NCBI GenBank assembly: GCA_016712635.1
Contig: JADJQS010000001.1
Location: forward strand, 532,001 to 596,000
DNA length: 64,000 nucleotides
Direction of reading: 5' to 3'
Source of the DNA: Gammaproteobacteria bacterium
GTDB lineage: Bacteria; Pseudomonadota; Gammaproteobacteria; SZUA-140
Part shown: piece after piece, positions 25,867-35,088 of the stretch
Position numbering within the stretch: position 1 is the first letter of the stretch
Layout of the letters: each line of letters begins with the position of its first letter
Notes under the pieces: model-generated
Seen by the model: the letters and a program-made list of their open reading frames with translations, nothing else
The model's database searches: none
What the model was told of the DNA's origin: nothing
Made by a program: the position numbers and the translations under genes

Positions 25867-26193
25867 TCATTCGCTACGGCAGTTCTCCGTGATCCAGGCG
25901 AGGTAGGCCGCCGAGCCGGCGGTGACATCAAGGGCAATAACCTCGGGGAGCTCGTAAGGGTGGGACGCCCGGATCCGCTGTTCGAGCTGCGGAAAGCATG
26001 CCTTCGCCGTTTTGATCAAGAGCAATACTTCGCCACCCTCCTCGATCCTGCCTTTCCAGCGATAGATCGAGCGCAGACCGGGAACAATGTTGATACATGC
26101 CGCGAGCCGTTCGCCAAGCAGGGCCTCGGCGAGTTCGCGCGCCGCCGCCTCATTCGGACACGTGGTCAAAACCAGAGAGTGTTCCGCGAACAT
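25867..26193 (-). CDS. cutA: Divalent-cation tolerance protein CutA
   Basis: A 108-residue CutA1 with the family core 'RLAACINIVPGLRSIYRWKG' and 'LLLIKTAKACFPQLEQRI', ending near 'YLAWITENCR'. The trimeric PII-like protein was named for copper tolerance; its role is not firmly known. The ATG at 26193 has TAAGGTGA at good spacing; ATGs and a GTG just upstream are alternatives. It precedes dsbD on the same strand with a 249-base gap, an arrangement also seen in enteric bacteria, and is divergent from fxsA. Confidence 0.9.
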   Translation of the reverse strand: MFAEHSLVLTTCPNEAAARELAEALLGERLAACINIVPGLRSIYRWKGRIEEGGEVLLLIKTAKACFPQLEQRIRASHPYELPEVIALDVTAGSAAYLAWITENCRSE

Positions 26194-26248
26194 GCGCATC
26201 ACCTTACACCATCGGTTGCGGCCGTCAAAGGTGCTATAGTGTCCGCAG

Positions 26249-26686
26249 ATGCTTTATGTAATCCTGCCACTGATCATTGCACTTCCGCTGCTGGAGCTGT
26301 ATCTCCTGATCAAGGCGGGTGGCCTGTTCGGCGCGATACCTACCATTGCCCTTGTGGTGTTCTCGGCCGTACTGGGAACCCTGGTACTGCGCTGGCAGGG
26401 ATGGATCGTCCTGCAACGCTTCCGCGCCACCCTCGCCCGCGGCGCCATACCCGCACGGGAACTGCTTGAGGGGATGATCGTGCTGGCAAGCGGGGTGCTC
26501 CTGCTGATCCCCGGCTTCATTTCCGACCTCTGCGGGCTGTTCTGCCTGATTCCCGCGGTACGCCGGCTCATCATCCGGAGTATCGTAAATGACCGGCATA
26601 CCGGCGGCGGTCCTGGCGCATCCCACCCCAGCCGTGGCCCCCACATAATCGAAGGGGAATTCTGGAAGGAACGGATCAAGGATTGA
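26249..26686 (+). CDS. fxsA: FxsA family membrane protein
   Basis: A 145-residue inner-membrane protein with two to three hydrophobic helices and the FxsA core: 'LIIALPLLELYLLIKAGGLF', 'IPTIALVVFSAVLGTLVLRW' and 'LLEGMIVLASGVLLLIPGFI'. The last segment (GVLLLIPGFISD) is diagnostic. In E. coli FxsA relieves exclusion of phage T7 by the F plasmid; its native function is unknown. It lies immediately before the groESL promoter, as in many proteobacteria. Confidence 0.92.
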   Translation: MLYVILPLIIALPLLELYLLIKAGGLFGAIPTIALVVFSAVLGTLVLRWQGWIVLQRFRATLARGAIPARELLEGMIVLASGVLLLIPGFISDLCGLFCLIPAVRRLIIRSIVNDRHTGGGPGASHPSRGPHIIEGEFWKERIKD

Positions 26687-26729
26687 TCCCCCGCGACACC
26701 CGCCATCCCCATTGACGACCAAGCGCCCC

Positions 26730-26757
26730 TTGACTCTGGCGTCAGCGACCCTATTAT
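26730..26757 (+). promoter_or_regulatory. Sigma-70 promoter of groESL
   Basis: TTGACT at 26730-26735 and TATTAT at 26752-26757 are 16 bases apart, about 100 bases before groES. The HrcA operator begins three bases after the -10 element, as expected for repression. Confidence 0.75.
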
Positions 26758-26759
26758 AA

Positions 26760-26786
26760 CTGGCACTCACAGGGAATGAGTGCCAA
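26760..26786. promoter_or_regulatory. CIRCE operator (HrcA binding site) of groESL
   Basis: CTGGCACTC, nine bases, GAGTGCCAA: an inverted repeat that matches the CIRCE consensus TTAGCACTC-N9-GAGTGCTAA at 7 of 9 positions per arm. It covers the likely transcription start. HrcA would repress groESL here under normal growth. Confidence 0.9.
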
Positions 26787-26856
26787 CTATCTCGCGAAAA
26801 TCACCTCGCAACAATCATAACTAACTGTTTTAAATAAAATATGGAGGCAATCTCAC

Positions 26857-27147
26857 ATGAAAATCAAACCGCTACATGATCGCGCCGTGATTCGCCGGCT
26901 GGAAGAACAACGCACCAGCCCGGGTGGCATCGTCATCCCCGACTCCGCGGCGGAAAAGCCGATCCGGGGTGAAGTTATGGCAATCGGCAAGGGCAAGATC
27001 ATGGAAAACGGCGACATCCGTCCCATGGACGTCAAAGTGGGCGACAAGGTCCTGTTCGGCAAGTACGCCGGCACGGAAATCAAGGTTGACGGCGAAGATC
27101 TGGTCGTGATGCGCGAAGACGACATCATGGCCATCATCGAAGGCTAA
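26857..27147 (+). CDS. groES: Co-chaperonin GroES
   Basis: A 96-residue GroES that caps the GroEL ring. Family motifs are intact: 'KIKPLHDRAVIRRLEEQRTS', the mobile loop 'TSPGGIVIPDSAAEKP', and 'VGDKVLFGKYAGTEIKVDGE' to 'VMREDDIMAIIEG' at the end. A GGAGG precedes the ATG. It is the first gene of the CIRCE-controlled groES-groEL operon; groEL starts 48 bases later. Confidence 0.98.
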   Translation: MKIKPLHDRAVIRRLEEQRTSPGGIVIPDSAAEKPIRGEVMAIGKGKIMENGDIRPMDVKVGDKVLFGKYAGTEIKVDGEDLVVMREDDIMAIIEG

Positions 27148-27195
27148 CCGCCGCCCGGCGACCCAATCAGACAAGAATTCAAGAGGACACTCACC

Positions 27196-28827
27196 ATGGC
27201 AGCAAAAGAAGTCAAATTCAGCACCGACGCCCATCACCGCATGCTGAAAGGTGTCAACATCCTGGCCGATGCGGTCAAGGTCACCTTGGGCCCCAAGGGC
27301 CGCAACGTCGTTCTGGAAAAGAGCTTCGGCGCCCCCACCATCACCAAGGACGGCGTCTCGGTCGCCAAGGAGATCGAGCTGAAGGACAAGTTCGAGAACA
27401 TGGGCGCCCAGATGGTCAAGGAAGTCGCATCGCAGACCTCCGACATCGCCGGCGACGGCACCACCACCGCGACGGTGCTGGCCCAGGCCATGCTGCGCGA
27501 AGGCATGAAGGCCGTCACCTCGGGCATGAACCCGATGGATCTGAAGCGCGGCATCGACAAGGCCGTCATCGCGGCGGTCAAGGAGCTGCAGAAGATTTCC
27601 AAGCCCTGCACCGACAACAAGGCGATTGCCCAGGTTGGCTCCATCTCGGCCAACTCCGACGCGGACATCGGCGGCATCATCGCCGATGCGATGTCCAAGG
27701 TCGGCAAGGAAGGCGTGATCACGGTGGAAGAAGGCTCCGGGCTTGCCAATGAACTCGAGGTTGTCGAGGGCATGCAGTTCGACCGCGGCTATCTGTCGCC
27801 GTATTTCATCAACAACCAGCAGAACATGTCATGCGAGCTGGACAGCCCCTACATCCTGCTGCACGACAAGAAGATCTCCAACATCCGCGAGCTGATCCCG
27901 ATCCTGGAAGGCGTGGCCAAATCCGGCAAGCCGCTGCTGATCGTCGCCGAGGACGTGGAAGGCGAGGCGCTGGCCACCTTGGTGGTCAACCACATCCGCG
28001 GCATCGTCAAGGTCGCAGCCGTCAAGGCGCCCGGCTTTGGTGACCGCCGCAAGGCCATGCTGGAGGACATCGCGATCCTGACCGGTGGCCAGGTCATTGC
28101 CGAAGAGGTCGGTCTGTCGCTGGAAAAGGCCACGGTTAGCAGCCTGGGCAGCGCGAAGAAGGTGCAGATCTCCAAGGACAACACCACCATCATCGACGGC
28201 GCCGGCAAGGCGGCCGACATCCAGGCGCGCGTGAAGCAGGTCCGCGCCCAGATCGAGGATACCAGCTCCGACTACGACAAGGAGAAGCTGCAGGAACGCG
28301 TGGCCAAGCTGGCCGGCGGTGTAGCCGTGATCAAGGTCGGTGCCGCCACTGAAATGGAGATGAAAGAGAAGAAGGCGCGCGTCGAGGATGCCCTGCATGC
28401 CACCCGTGCGGCGGTCGAGGAAGGCATCGTACCCGGCGGCGGCGTTGCGCTGCTGCGCGCGCTGCAGGCGATCAAGAACCTCAAGGGCGACAACCACGAC
28501 CAGGACGTCGGCATCAACATCGCCCGCCGCGCCATGGAAGAGCCCCTGCGTCAGATCGTCGCCAATGCCGGCGACGAGCCGTCGGTGATCCTGAACAAGG
28601 TCGCCGAGGGCAAGGGCAGCTACGGTTACAACGCGGCGAACGGCGAGTTCGGCGACATGATCGAGTTCGGTATCCTGGACCCGACCAAGGTCTCGCGCAC
28701 GGCGCTGCAGAACGCGGCCTCTGTCGCCGGTCTGATGATCACGACCGAGGCAATGATCGCGGAGCTTCCGCAAGACGACAAACCCGTCAACGCCCCGGAC
28801 ATGTCCGGCATGGGCGGCATGATGTAA
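27196..28827 (+). CDS. groEL: Chaperonin GroEL
   Basis: A 543-residue GroEL, single and full-length. ATP-site motifs include 'VTLGPKGRNVVLEKSFGAP' near residue 29 and 'GDGTTTATVLAQAM' near 86; the C-terminal tail ends 'MSGMGGMM'. It folds proteins with GroES. It is followed by a strong terminator 28 bases after the stop. The N-terminal start is fixed by MAAKEVKF and an AGAGGA site. Confidence 0.98.
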   Translation: MAAKEVKFSTDAHHRMLKGVNILADAVKVTLGPKGRNVVLEKSFGAPTITKDGVSVAKEIELKDKFENMGAQMVKEVASQTSDIAGDGTTTATVLAQAMLREGMKAVTSGMNPMDLKRGIDKAVIAAVKELQKISKPCTDNKAIAQVGSISANSDADIGGIIADAMSKVGKEGVITVEEGSGLANELEVVEGMQFDRGYLSPYFINNQQNMSCELDSPYILLHDKKISNIRELIPILEGVAKSGKPLLIVAEDVEGEALATLVVNHIRGIVKVAAVKAPGFGDRRKAMLEDIAILTGGQVIAEEVGLSLEKATVSSLGSAKKVQISKDNTTIIDGAGKAADIQARVKQVRAQIEDTSSDYDKEKLQERVAKLAGGVAVIKVGAATEMEMKEKKARVEDALHATRAAVEEGIVPGGGVALLRALQAIKNLKGDNHDQDVGINIARRAMEEPLRQIVANAGDEPSVILNKVAEGKGSYGYNAANGEFGDMIEFGILDPTKVSRTALQNAASVAGLMITTEAMIAELPQDDKPVNAPDMSGMGGMM

Positions 28828-28854
28828 ACAGGCCGCGGCACAGCCTGCAGTGAC

Positions 28855-28893
28855 GAAAAAGCCCCGCCGGATTGGTCCGGCGGGGCTTTTTTT
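28855..28893. terminator. Bidirectional terminator between groEL and pilU
   Basis: GCCCCGCCGG (28861-28870), loop ATTGGT, CCGGCGGGGC (28877-28886), then seven T residues. An A-run (28856-28860) on the left makes the same hairpin work for the leftward pilU transcript, whose stop is at 28912. Confidence 0.92.
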
Positions 28894-28911
28894 ATGCGTG
28901 GCGGGCTCGGA

Positions 28912-30060
28912 TCAGGATAGCGAAATCGCCCGGTATCCCTTGTTGTCATCATCGTTATCCTCCAGGCGCAGTCCGTTGACCTCCGCGCTGTTCTCGACAT
29001 CCTTTTCCTCCAGGTCGATGCGCAGACGGAGATTGTTCTGCGAATCGGCGTTGCGCAGTGCCTCCTCATAGGAGATGCGCCCGGCCTTGTACAGCTTGTA
29101 CAGGGCGCCATCGAAAGTCTGCATGCCCAGGTTCTCCGACTTCTCCATGATCTCCTTGATCTTGTGGATCTCCCCCTTGAGGATCAGGTCGCTGATCAGC
29201 GGCGTGCCCAGCAGAATCTCGAAGGCTGCGGCGCGCTTGCCGTCCAGGGCCGGTATGAGGCGCTGCGATACGATGCCGCGCACGTTCAGCGACAGGTCCA
29301 TCAGCAGCTGATTGCGGCGGTCTTCGGGAAAAAAGTTGATGATGCGGTCAAAGGCCTGGTTCGCATTGTTCGCATGCAGGGTGGAAATCGCGAGATGGCC
29401 GGTCTCGGCGAAGGAGATCGCGTACTCCATGGTATCGCGGTCGCGCACCTCGCCGATGAGGATGACATCAGGCGCCTGCCGCAAGGTGTTCTTCAGCGCC
29501 TCCTCATAGGTCAGGGTGTCGTCGCCCACCTCGCGCTGGGTGATGATGGAGCGCTTGTGGTTGTGGATGTATTCGATCGGATCTTCGATGGTGACGATGT
29601 GACCGGCGCTGGTGGTGTTACGGTAGTCGATCATGGCGGCCAGTGAGGTCGATTTACCCGAACCCGTGGCGCCGACGAACAATATCAGTCCCCTCTTCTG
29701 CATCACCAGCTTGCTCAGGATCGGGGGCAGACCCAGCTCTTCCATGGTGGGGATCTTGACCTTGATGTTGCGGATGACCATCCCGATGTGATTGCGCTGC
29801 TTGAAGATGTTGACGCGGAAGCGTCCGATGCTTGCATCGGCGATCGCGAGATTCATCTCCGGGCTCTTTTCGAAGGCGGCCTGCTGCTCGGCACTCATTA
29901 ATTTATAAGCGATCAACTTGGTGCCGCCCGGCGGTATGGGCGATTTGTCAATCGGCTTGATCTGCCCGTGGATGCGCATCGAAGGTGGTGCGCCGACCGT
30001 GAGGAACAGATCGGAAGCCTCTTTCGCGACCATTAACTTCAGATAGTCGGTAAATTCCAT
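28912..30060 (-). CDS. pilU: Type IV pilus retraction ATPase PilU
   Basis: A 382-residue PilT-family hexameric ATPase. The N-terminal PAS-like domain (MVAKEASDLFLTVGAPPSMR) is followed by Walker A 'VGATGSGKSTSLAAMIDYR' near residue 130. Asp box 'IVTIEDPIEYIH', Walker B 'LRQAPDVILIGEVRD' and His box 'LAISTLHANNANQA' follow. The length and the acidic C-terminal tail after residue 340 favour PilU over PilT. It assists PilT in pilus retraction (twitching). No other pilus gene is in the window, so pilT should be elsewhere. It is divergent from glnE. Confidence 0.9.
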   Translation of the reverse strand: MEFTDYLKLMVAKEASDLFLTVGAPPSMRIHGQIKPIDKSPIPPGGTKLIAYKLMSAEQQAAFEKSPEMNLAIADASIGRFRVNIFKQRNHIGMVIRNIKVKIPTMEELGLPPILSKLVMQKRGLILFVGATGSGKSTSLAAMIDYRNTTSAGHIVTIEDPIEYIHNHKRSIITQREVGDDTLTYEEALKNTLRQAPDVILIGEVRDRDTMEYAISFAETGHLAISTLHANNANQAFDRIINFFPEDRRNQLLMDLSLNVRGIVSQRLIPALDGKRAAAFEILLGTPLISDLILKGEIHKIKEIMEKSENLGMQTFDGALYKLYKAGRISYEEALRNADSQNNLRLRIDLEEKDVENSAEVNGLRLEDNDDDNKGYRAISLS

Positions 30061-30217
30061 GAATGCCTCTTGGCCAGTGCAAACAAAGCAAGAAAACTAG
30101 CTACCCCTCCGGTATTACTATCGACTGGATCATAAGCCGGCTTGAGTGATGCGATTCGCACTTCACCGCCTAGGAATCCCGGTTGCCGAGGTACGACCGG
30201 TCTTTTATGCTGTGCGC

Positions 30218-33154
30218 ATGAAATCGTCCCACCCCGTAGCCTCGCCCGCACCCCTCGACATCAATACCCGGATTCTGCCTGCCGGGCTGGAACACCAGGT
30301 CGCGCTGTACTGGGAGCAGTATGCGGCCGCTGCACAGGAGAACGGCGTGCCCGTGCCGCGGCACCCGGAAACGCTGGGTGTGCTGCGCCGGGTATGGGCC
30401 TATAGCGGCTTCGTCGCCCACAACTCCATAGAACACCCGGCGCTGTTGCGCGGACTGCTGGAGAGCGGCGATCTGCTCCTGAGCTACACACCCGATCGCT
30501 ATGGACACCAGACCGCGCGGGCACTGTCGAAGGTGCGCAACGAGGGTGACCTGGACCGCACGTTGCGGCACCTCCGGCGACGCGAAATGACGCGCATTGC
30601 CTGGCGCGATCTCGCGGGCTGGGCCGGCCTGGAGGAGACCCTGCGCGAACTGTCGTGGCTCGCGGAGGCGCTGATCGACGGCGCCCTCCACCATTTGTAC
30701 GCGCGCCTGACGCAAACCCGGGGTACGCCACACGGGTCCAAAACCGGCGCCCCGCAGACCCTGGTTGTCCTCGGAATGGGCAAGCTCGGCGCCTATGAGC
30801 TCAATTTTTCCTCCGATATCGATCTCATCTTCGCCTATCCGGAGGAGGGGAACACCCGCGGCAGGCGGACCCACGCGGATAACGAGGAATTCTTCACCGA
30901 ACTGGGAAAGAAACTGATCCAGTGCCTGAGCACCCCGACCGAGGACGGATTCGTATTCCGCACCGATATGCGCCTGCGCCCATTCGGGAACAGCGGCCCT
31001 CTGGTGATGAGCTTCGAACAGATGGAAGACTATTACCAGTCGCAGGGCCGGGAGTGGGAGCGTTACGCCATGATCAAGGCGCGCCCCGTCGCGGGGGACC
31101 GCGCGCAGGGACAGCTGCTGCTCAAGGCCCTGCGGCCGTTCATCTATCGCCGCTACCTCGATTTCAACGTTTTCGAATCCCTGCGCGAGATGAAGGCGCT
31201 GATCAACCAGGAAGTGGCCAAGCGGGACCTGGGGGACAATATCAAGCTCGGACCGGGCGGGATCCGCGAGATCGAATTCATCGGTCAGTCATTCCAGTTG
31301 ATCCGCGGCGGACGCGAGCCCGCGCTGCAGGAGCAGCAGATCCTGCGCATCCTGCACCGGCTCGCCTCCGCCGGCCACCTGCCGGAAGAGGCGGTGGCCG
31401 AACTGGATCTCGCGTACCGCTTCCTCCGCCGGGCGGAAAACCGCCTGCAGATGGCCGCCGACCAGCAGACACACCGGCTGCCGGCCGACGAAACTGGACG
31501 CCTGTGCCTCGCCAGCTCGATGGGTTTCCCGCTCTGGGAGGATTTTTCCGCCGAACTCGATCGTCATCGCGCGCGCGTTCAGCGGCATTTCAACCAGGTC
31601 TTCAACGTCCCCGCGCGCGAGGCGCCGGCCACGCCACAGACCCGACAGGCCCTGGATTACACCGCCCTCTGGTCCGGCGCGCTGGACGACGCACAGGGCG
31701 CGACCCTGCTGACACGCGCCGGCTTCCGCGACGGCGGGGAAGTCCGTCGCCGACTCGGCCTGCTGCACGACGGCCACGTCTATCGCGCCCTGAGCGAGCG
31801 CGGGCGTGCGCGCATGGATCGCCTCATCCCGCTGCTGCTCGATGCGGCCGCCGCAACGCCGGAGCCCGACGTGACCCTGATCCGGCTGCTCGACCTGATC
31901 GAACAGATCGCGCGCCGCACCGCCTATCTCGCCCTGCTGGGGGAAAACCCGGTCGTACTGGCCCAGCTGGTCCGTCTGTGCGCCGCCAGCCCGTGGATCT
32001 CGGACATGCTGGCGCGGCAACCCATCCTGCTCGACGAGTTGATCGATCCACGCACCCTCTACGCCCCGCTCGACCGCGGCGCGCTCGAACGCGAATTACG
32101 GACCGCACTGGACGCGGTCGAGCCAGACGACGTGGAACAGCAGATGGAGACGCTGCGTCATTTCAAGCACTCCAACGTCCTGCGGGTCGCCGCCGCGGAT
32201 GTCATGGAGGCGATTCCGCTGATGGTGGTCAGCGACCACCTGACGGAGATCGCCGAGGTCGTGCTCGCGGCAGTACTGAAACTGGGAGCGGAACACCTGA
32301 TGCGGCGCGGCTCCGGTGGCGAGCGGCCGCGCGACCGCGGCTTCGCCATCATCGCCTACGGCAAGCTCGGCGGCATCGAGCTGGGATACGCCTCCGACCT
32401 GGATCTGGTGTTTCTGCACGCGGCGGACCAAGACCCCGCCATGGCGCAAGGCTACGCACGCCTCGCGCAGCGTATCATCCACCTGCTCAACACCCACACA
32501 CCCTCCGGAATCCTCTACGAGGTCGATCTGCGCCTGCGCCCGAGCGGCAGCTCCGGGCTGCTGGTCAGTTCCCTGGCCGCCTTCGAAGACTACCAGCGGG
32601 AGACCGCCTGGACCTGGGAACATCAGGCCCTGGTGCGCGCCCGCGCGGTCGCCGGTGATCCCGTGGTGGCGGAGGAATTCGGGCGGATCCGCGCCGAGGC
32701 CCTGTCCCGCCGGCGCGCTGCCGGACAACTCGGCAGCGAGGTCCGCGACATGCGCGAACGCATGCGCCGCGAGCTTGCCCGCAGCGGGACCGGTCGCTTC
32801 GATCTCAAGCAGGACCTCGGCGGCATCGCCGACATCGAATTCATCGTTCAATATGCGGTTCTGCGCTGGGCGAGCAAACACCCCGATCTCCTGCGCTGGA
32901 CCGACAACATCCGCCTGCTGGAAACCCTGGCGCGCCTCGGCCTGCTCCCCGCGGAGGACGCCAGCCTGCTGATCGATGCCTACCGCAACTACCGCGCCGT
33001 GGTGCACCGCCTGGCGCTGCAGGAGACCGAGGGCACCGTGGTGGATGCCGCGGAATTCGCCGCCCCCCGCGCGGACGTGGCGCGCATCTGGAACGATCTG
33101 CTGCCGGCCCAGGACACCCCCGCATGCCCCCCTGCGGCCGGCGACGGACAGTGA
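30218..33154 (+). CDS. glnE: Bifunctional glutamine synthetase adenylyltransferase/deadenylase
   Basis: A 978-residue GlnE that adds and removes AMP on glutamine synthetase. It has two nucleotidyltransferase domains: the N-terminal one with 'GMGKLGAYELNFSSDIDL' near residue 186 and the C-terminal one with 'AYGKLGGIELGYASDLDL' near 712. Each is followed by a helical domain ('GPGGIREIEFIGQSFQLI' and 'DLGGIADIEFIVQYAVL'). E. coli GlnE is 946 residues. The ATG at 30218 is chosen over an upstream ATG because the N-terminal leader before it has no family similarity I can see. A 157-base region separates it from divergent pilU. Confidence 0.95.
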   Translation: MKSSHPVASPAPLDINTRILPAGLEHQVALYWEQYAAAAQENGVPVPRHPETLGVLRRVWAYSGFVAHNSIEHPALLRGLLESGDLLLSYTPDRYGHQTARALSKVRNEGDLDRTLRHLRRREMTRIAWRDLAGWAGLEETLRELSWLAEALIDGALHHLYARLTQTRGTPHGSKTGAPQTLVVLGMGKLGAYELNFSSDIDLIFAYPEEGNTRGRRTHADNEEFFTELGKKLIQCLSTPTEDGFVFRTDMRLRPFGNSGPLVMSFEQMEDYYQSQGREWERYAMIKARPVAGDRAQGQLLLKALRPFIYRRYLDFNVFESLREMKALINQEVAKRDLGDNIKLGPGGIREIEFIGQSFQLIRGGREPALQEQQILRILHRLASAGHLPEEAVAELDLAYRFLRRAENRLQMAADQQTHRLPADETGRLCLASSMGFPLWEDFSAELDRHRARVQRHFNQVFNVPAREAPATPQTRQALDYTALWSGALDDAQGATLLTRAGFRDGGEVRRRLGLLHDGHVYRALSERGRARMDRLIPLLLDAAAATPEPDVTLIRLLDLIEQIARRTAYLALLGENPVVLAQLVRLCAASPWISDMLARQPILLDELIDPRTLYAPLDRGALERELRTALDAVEPDDVEQQMETLRHFKHSNVLRVAAADVMEAIPLMVVSDHLTEIAEVVLAAVLKLGAEHLMRRGSGGERPRDRGFAIIAYGKLGGIELGYASDLDLVFLHAADQDPAMAQGYARLAQRIIHLLNTHTPSGILYEVDLRLRPSGSSGLLVSSLAAFEDYQRETAWTWEHQALVRARAVAGDPVVAEEFGRIRAEALSRRRAAGQLGSEVRDMRERMRRELARSGTGRFDLKQDLGGIADIEFIVQYAVLRWASKHPDLLRWTDNIRLLETLARLGLLPAEDASLLIDAYRNYRAVVHRLALQETEGTVVDAAEFAAPRADVARIWNDLLPAQDTPACPPAAGDGQ

Positions 33155-33250
33155 AAAACGGCGGGATATTCGTTACAATCGACCCTCCCCGCCCGACGCC
33201 GGGCGGGCATTTCCCCACGGATCCTTATCTATGAATGCAGGAGCTTTCGC

Positions 33251-34180
33251 ATGAGCATGGCGACGATGGATGACCGCGACGGCGTCATCTGGCTGGACGG
33301 CAAACTGGTACCCTGGCGCGAGGCCAAGGTGCATGTCCTGACGCACACCCTGCACTACGGACTGGGCGTGTTCGAAGGCGTCCGCGCCTACAAGACTGCC
33401 CGGGGGACGGCCATCTTCCGCCTGCAGGCCCATACCGACCGCCTGTTCCGCTCGGCGCACATCCTCAACATGCCCATGCCCTACGACAAGGCCACGATCA
33501 ACCAGGCCATCGTCTCCGCCGTGCGCGAGTGCAAGCTGGAATCCGGCTACATCCGCCCGATGTGCTTCTACGGCGCGGAAGGCATGGGCCTGCGCGCCGA
33601 CAACCTCAAGACCCACGTCATGGTCGCCGCCTGGGCCTGGGGTTCGTACATGGGCGAGGAAAACATGCAGAAGGGCATCAAGGTGCGCACGTCTTCGTAC
33701 ACGCGCCACCATGTCAACATCACCATGTGCAAGGCCAAGGCGAACGCGAACTACCTCAACTCGATCCTCGCCCTGAACGAGGCGCTGGCCTGCGGCTGCC
33801 ACGAGGCGCTGCTGCTCGACAACGAGGGCTATGTCACGGAAGGCAGCGGTGAGAACTTCTTCCTGGTGCGCGACGGCGTGCTCTATACCCCGGAGCTGAC
33901 CTCGGCGCTGGACGGCATCACCCGCGCGACCGTGATCCAGCTGGCGCGGGACCTCGGCATCGAGGTGCGGGAGAAGCGCATCACGCGCGATGAGGTGTAC
34001 ATCGCCGACGAGGCCTTCTTCACCGGCACAGCCGCCGAGGTGACGCCAATCCGCGAACTCGACGGCCGCGCGATCGGCCACGGCATCCGCGGGCCGGTTA
34101 CCGAGAAGCTGCAGAGCCTCTATTTTGATCAGGTGCATGGCCGTCGCGCCGAATACGGCGAATGGCTGACCTACATTTAA
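33251..34180 (+). CDS. ilvE: Branched-chain amino-acid aminotransferase
   Basis: A 309-residue fold-type IV PLP enzyme. 'VHVLTHTLHYGLGVFEGVRAY' near residue 30 is diagnostic of IlvE. The PLP lysine is in the segment 'ITMCKAKANANYLNS' (Lys161 or Lys163), and the C-terminal 'EAFFTGTAAEVTPIRELDGR' forms the phosphate region. It makes valine, leucine and isoleucine from their oxo acids, which fits the IlvD gene 20 kb away. AGGAG sits 7 bases before the ATG at 33251. Confidence 0.96.
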   Translation: MSMATMDDRDGVIWLDGKLVPWREAKVHVLTHTLHYGLGVFEGVRAYKTARGTAIFRLQAHTDRLFRSAHILNMPMPYDKATINQAIVSAVRECKLESGYIRPMCFYGAEGMGLRADNLKTHVMVAAWAWGSYMGEENMQKGIKVRTSSYTRHHVNITMCKAKANANYLNSILALNEALACGCHEALLLDNEGYVTEGSGENFFLVRDGVLYTPELTSALDGITRATVIQLARDLGIEVREKRITRDEVYIADEAFFTGTAAEVTPIRELDGRAIGHGIRGPVTEKLQSLYFDQVHGRRAEYGEWLTYI

Positions 34181-34190
34181 GGAGCCCCCC

Positions 34191-34406
34191 ATGCCGACGC
34201 CCGGCCAGAGCGGTAAGAAAGACGACTCCCTGACCGATGCGCGCGGCTACTATCGCGTCAGCCGCGCCGACCTGCCGCTGCACTGCCCGATGCCGGGCAC
34301 CAGCCTGTGGAATTCCCACCCGCGCGTGTTTCTCCCCATCGAGGAAGCGGGCGAAGCGGTGTGCCCCTACTGCGGCGCCCGCTACGTCCTGGTCGACGCC
34401 CGCTGA
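34191..34406 (+). CDS. Small zinc-finger (CHCC type) protein
   Basis: A 71-residue protein with Cys32, His43, Cys58 and Cys61 (C-x10-H-x14-C-x2-C), the signature of the zf-CHCC family (PF10276), related to the zinc subunit of complex I. It starts 10 bases after ilvE, with which it is commonly paired in gammaproteobacteria. AAGGAG precedes the ATG. It converges on the sulfotransferase gene with five bases between stops. Function is not known. Confidence 0.88.
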   Translation: MPTPGQSGKKDDSLTDARGYYRVSRADLPLHCPMPGTSLWNSHPRVFLPIEEAGEAVCPYCGARYVLVDAR

Positions 34407-34411
34407 GGCGG

Positions 34412-35083
34412 CTACCTCCAGTCGTCGAAGCGGTAACCGAAGCGCTCGATATCGTCGCGATAGTGCGCGGCGACGCGCTGCGCGAGTTCGTCCGTGTAGT
34501 AATGCCGGTAGTCACGCCGGTCCGCCGCGGCGCGGCGCTGCGGCAGGGGCGCCGCCTTGAGGCCGATGCGCCGCAGGATATAGTCGTAGTCCTCCTCCAG
34601 ACGCTCGAAACGCCCGATGTAGTCGACAATGGCATTGCCGTGCTGGTCGGTCACGTAGTCGCTCTGGCGCTCTGCGGAGATGTCCATGTGGTACTGGTAC
34701 GGCCGCTCGGGATCGAACTTGTAGCGGATGAAGCTCGCGAAATCGTCGAGGCCTTCCATCAGATGCGGTCGCTCGCGGCGGATGTGGTGGAACGAGCTCA
34801 CCTGCAGATCCCAGGGATTGCGCACAAAGCAGAACTTGAACAGGGACTGATAGAATTCGTGCGGCAGCATCTCGCGTGCCGCGATGGCCTTGGCGTGGCG
34901 CGGCAGCTTGCACGCCAGCCGGTGACTGCTCAGGTGGCTCATGCGGCTGCAGATGAACATCGGGATGCGCCAGGGATCGGCCCACATGCGGCGCTGCAGC
35001 GCCGCGCGCACACTCGTCCCCCCGGTCTTGGCGATGTGGACGAACAGGAAGCGGTAGCGGTGCGACAACAGCATGTCCAGCAA
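34412..35083 (-). CDS. Sulfotransferase family protein
   Basis: A 223-residue protein of the carbohydrate sulfotransferase (family 2) type. The PAPS 5'-phosphosulfate loop is 'FVHIAKTGGTSVRAAL' (Lys19-Thr-Gly-Gly-Thr-Ser), and the 3'-phosphate motif is 'KFCFVRNPWDLQVSSFHHI' with Arg87 and Ser95/96. It would transfer sulfate from PAPS to a sugar hydroxyl. Position at the edge of a glycosyltransferase cluster suggests sulfation of a cell-surface polysaccharide. It starts 5 bases after the next glycosyltransferase gene in the leftward unit. Confidence 0.85.
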   Translation of the reverse strand: MLDMLLSHRYRFLFVHIAKTGGTSVRAALQRRMWADPWRIPMFICSRMSHLSSHRLACKLPRHAKAIAAREMLPHEFYQSLFKFCFVRNPWDLQVSSFHHIRRERPHLMEGLDDFASFIRYKFDPERPYQYHMDISAERQSDYVTDQHGNAIVDYIGRFERLEEDYDYILRRIGLKAAPLPQRRAAADRRDYRHYYTDELAQRVAAHYRDDIERFGYRFDDWR

Positions 35084-35088
35084 ACTCC

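Noticed and set aside
30922..32658. Long open reading frames in other frames inside glnE (for example 30922-32658 on + and 31220-32020 on -)
   Set aside because: They are Arg/Pro-rich GC-driven shadows of glnE, which has a full set of family motifs through the whole length.
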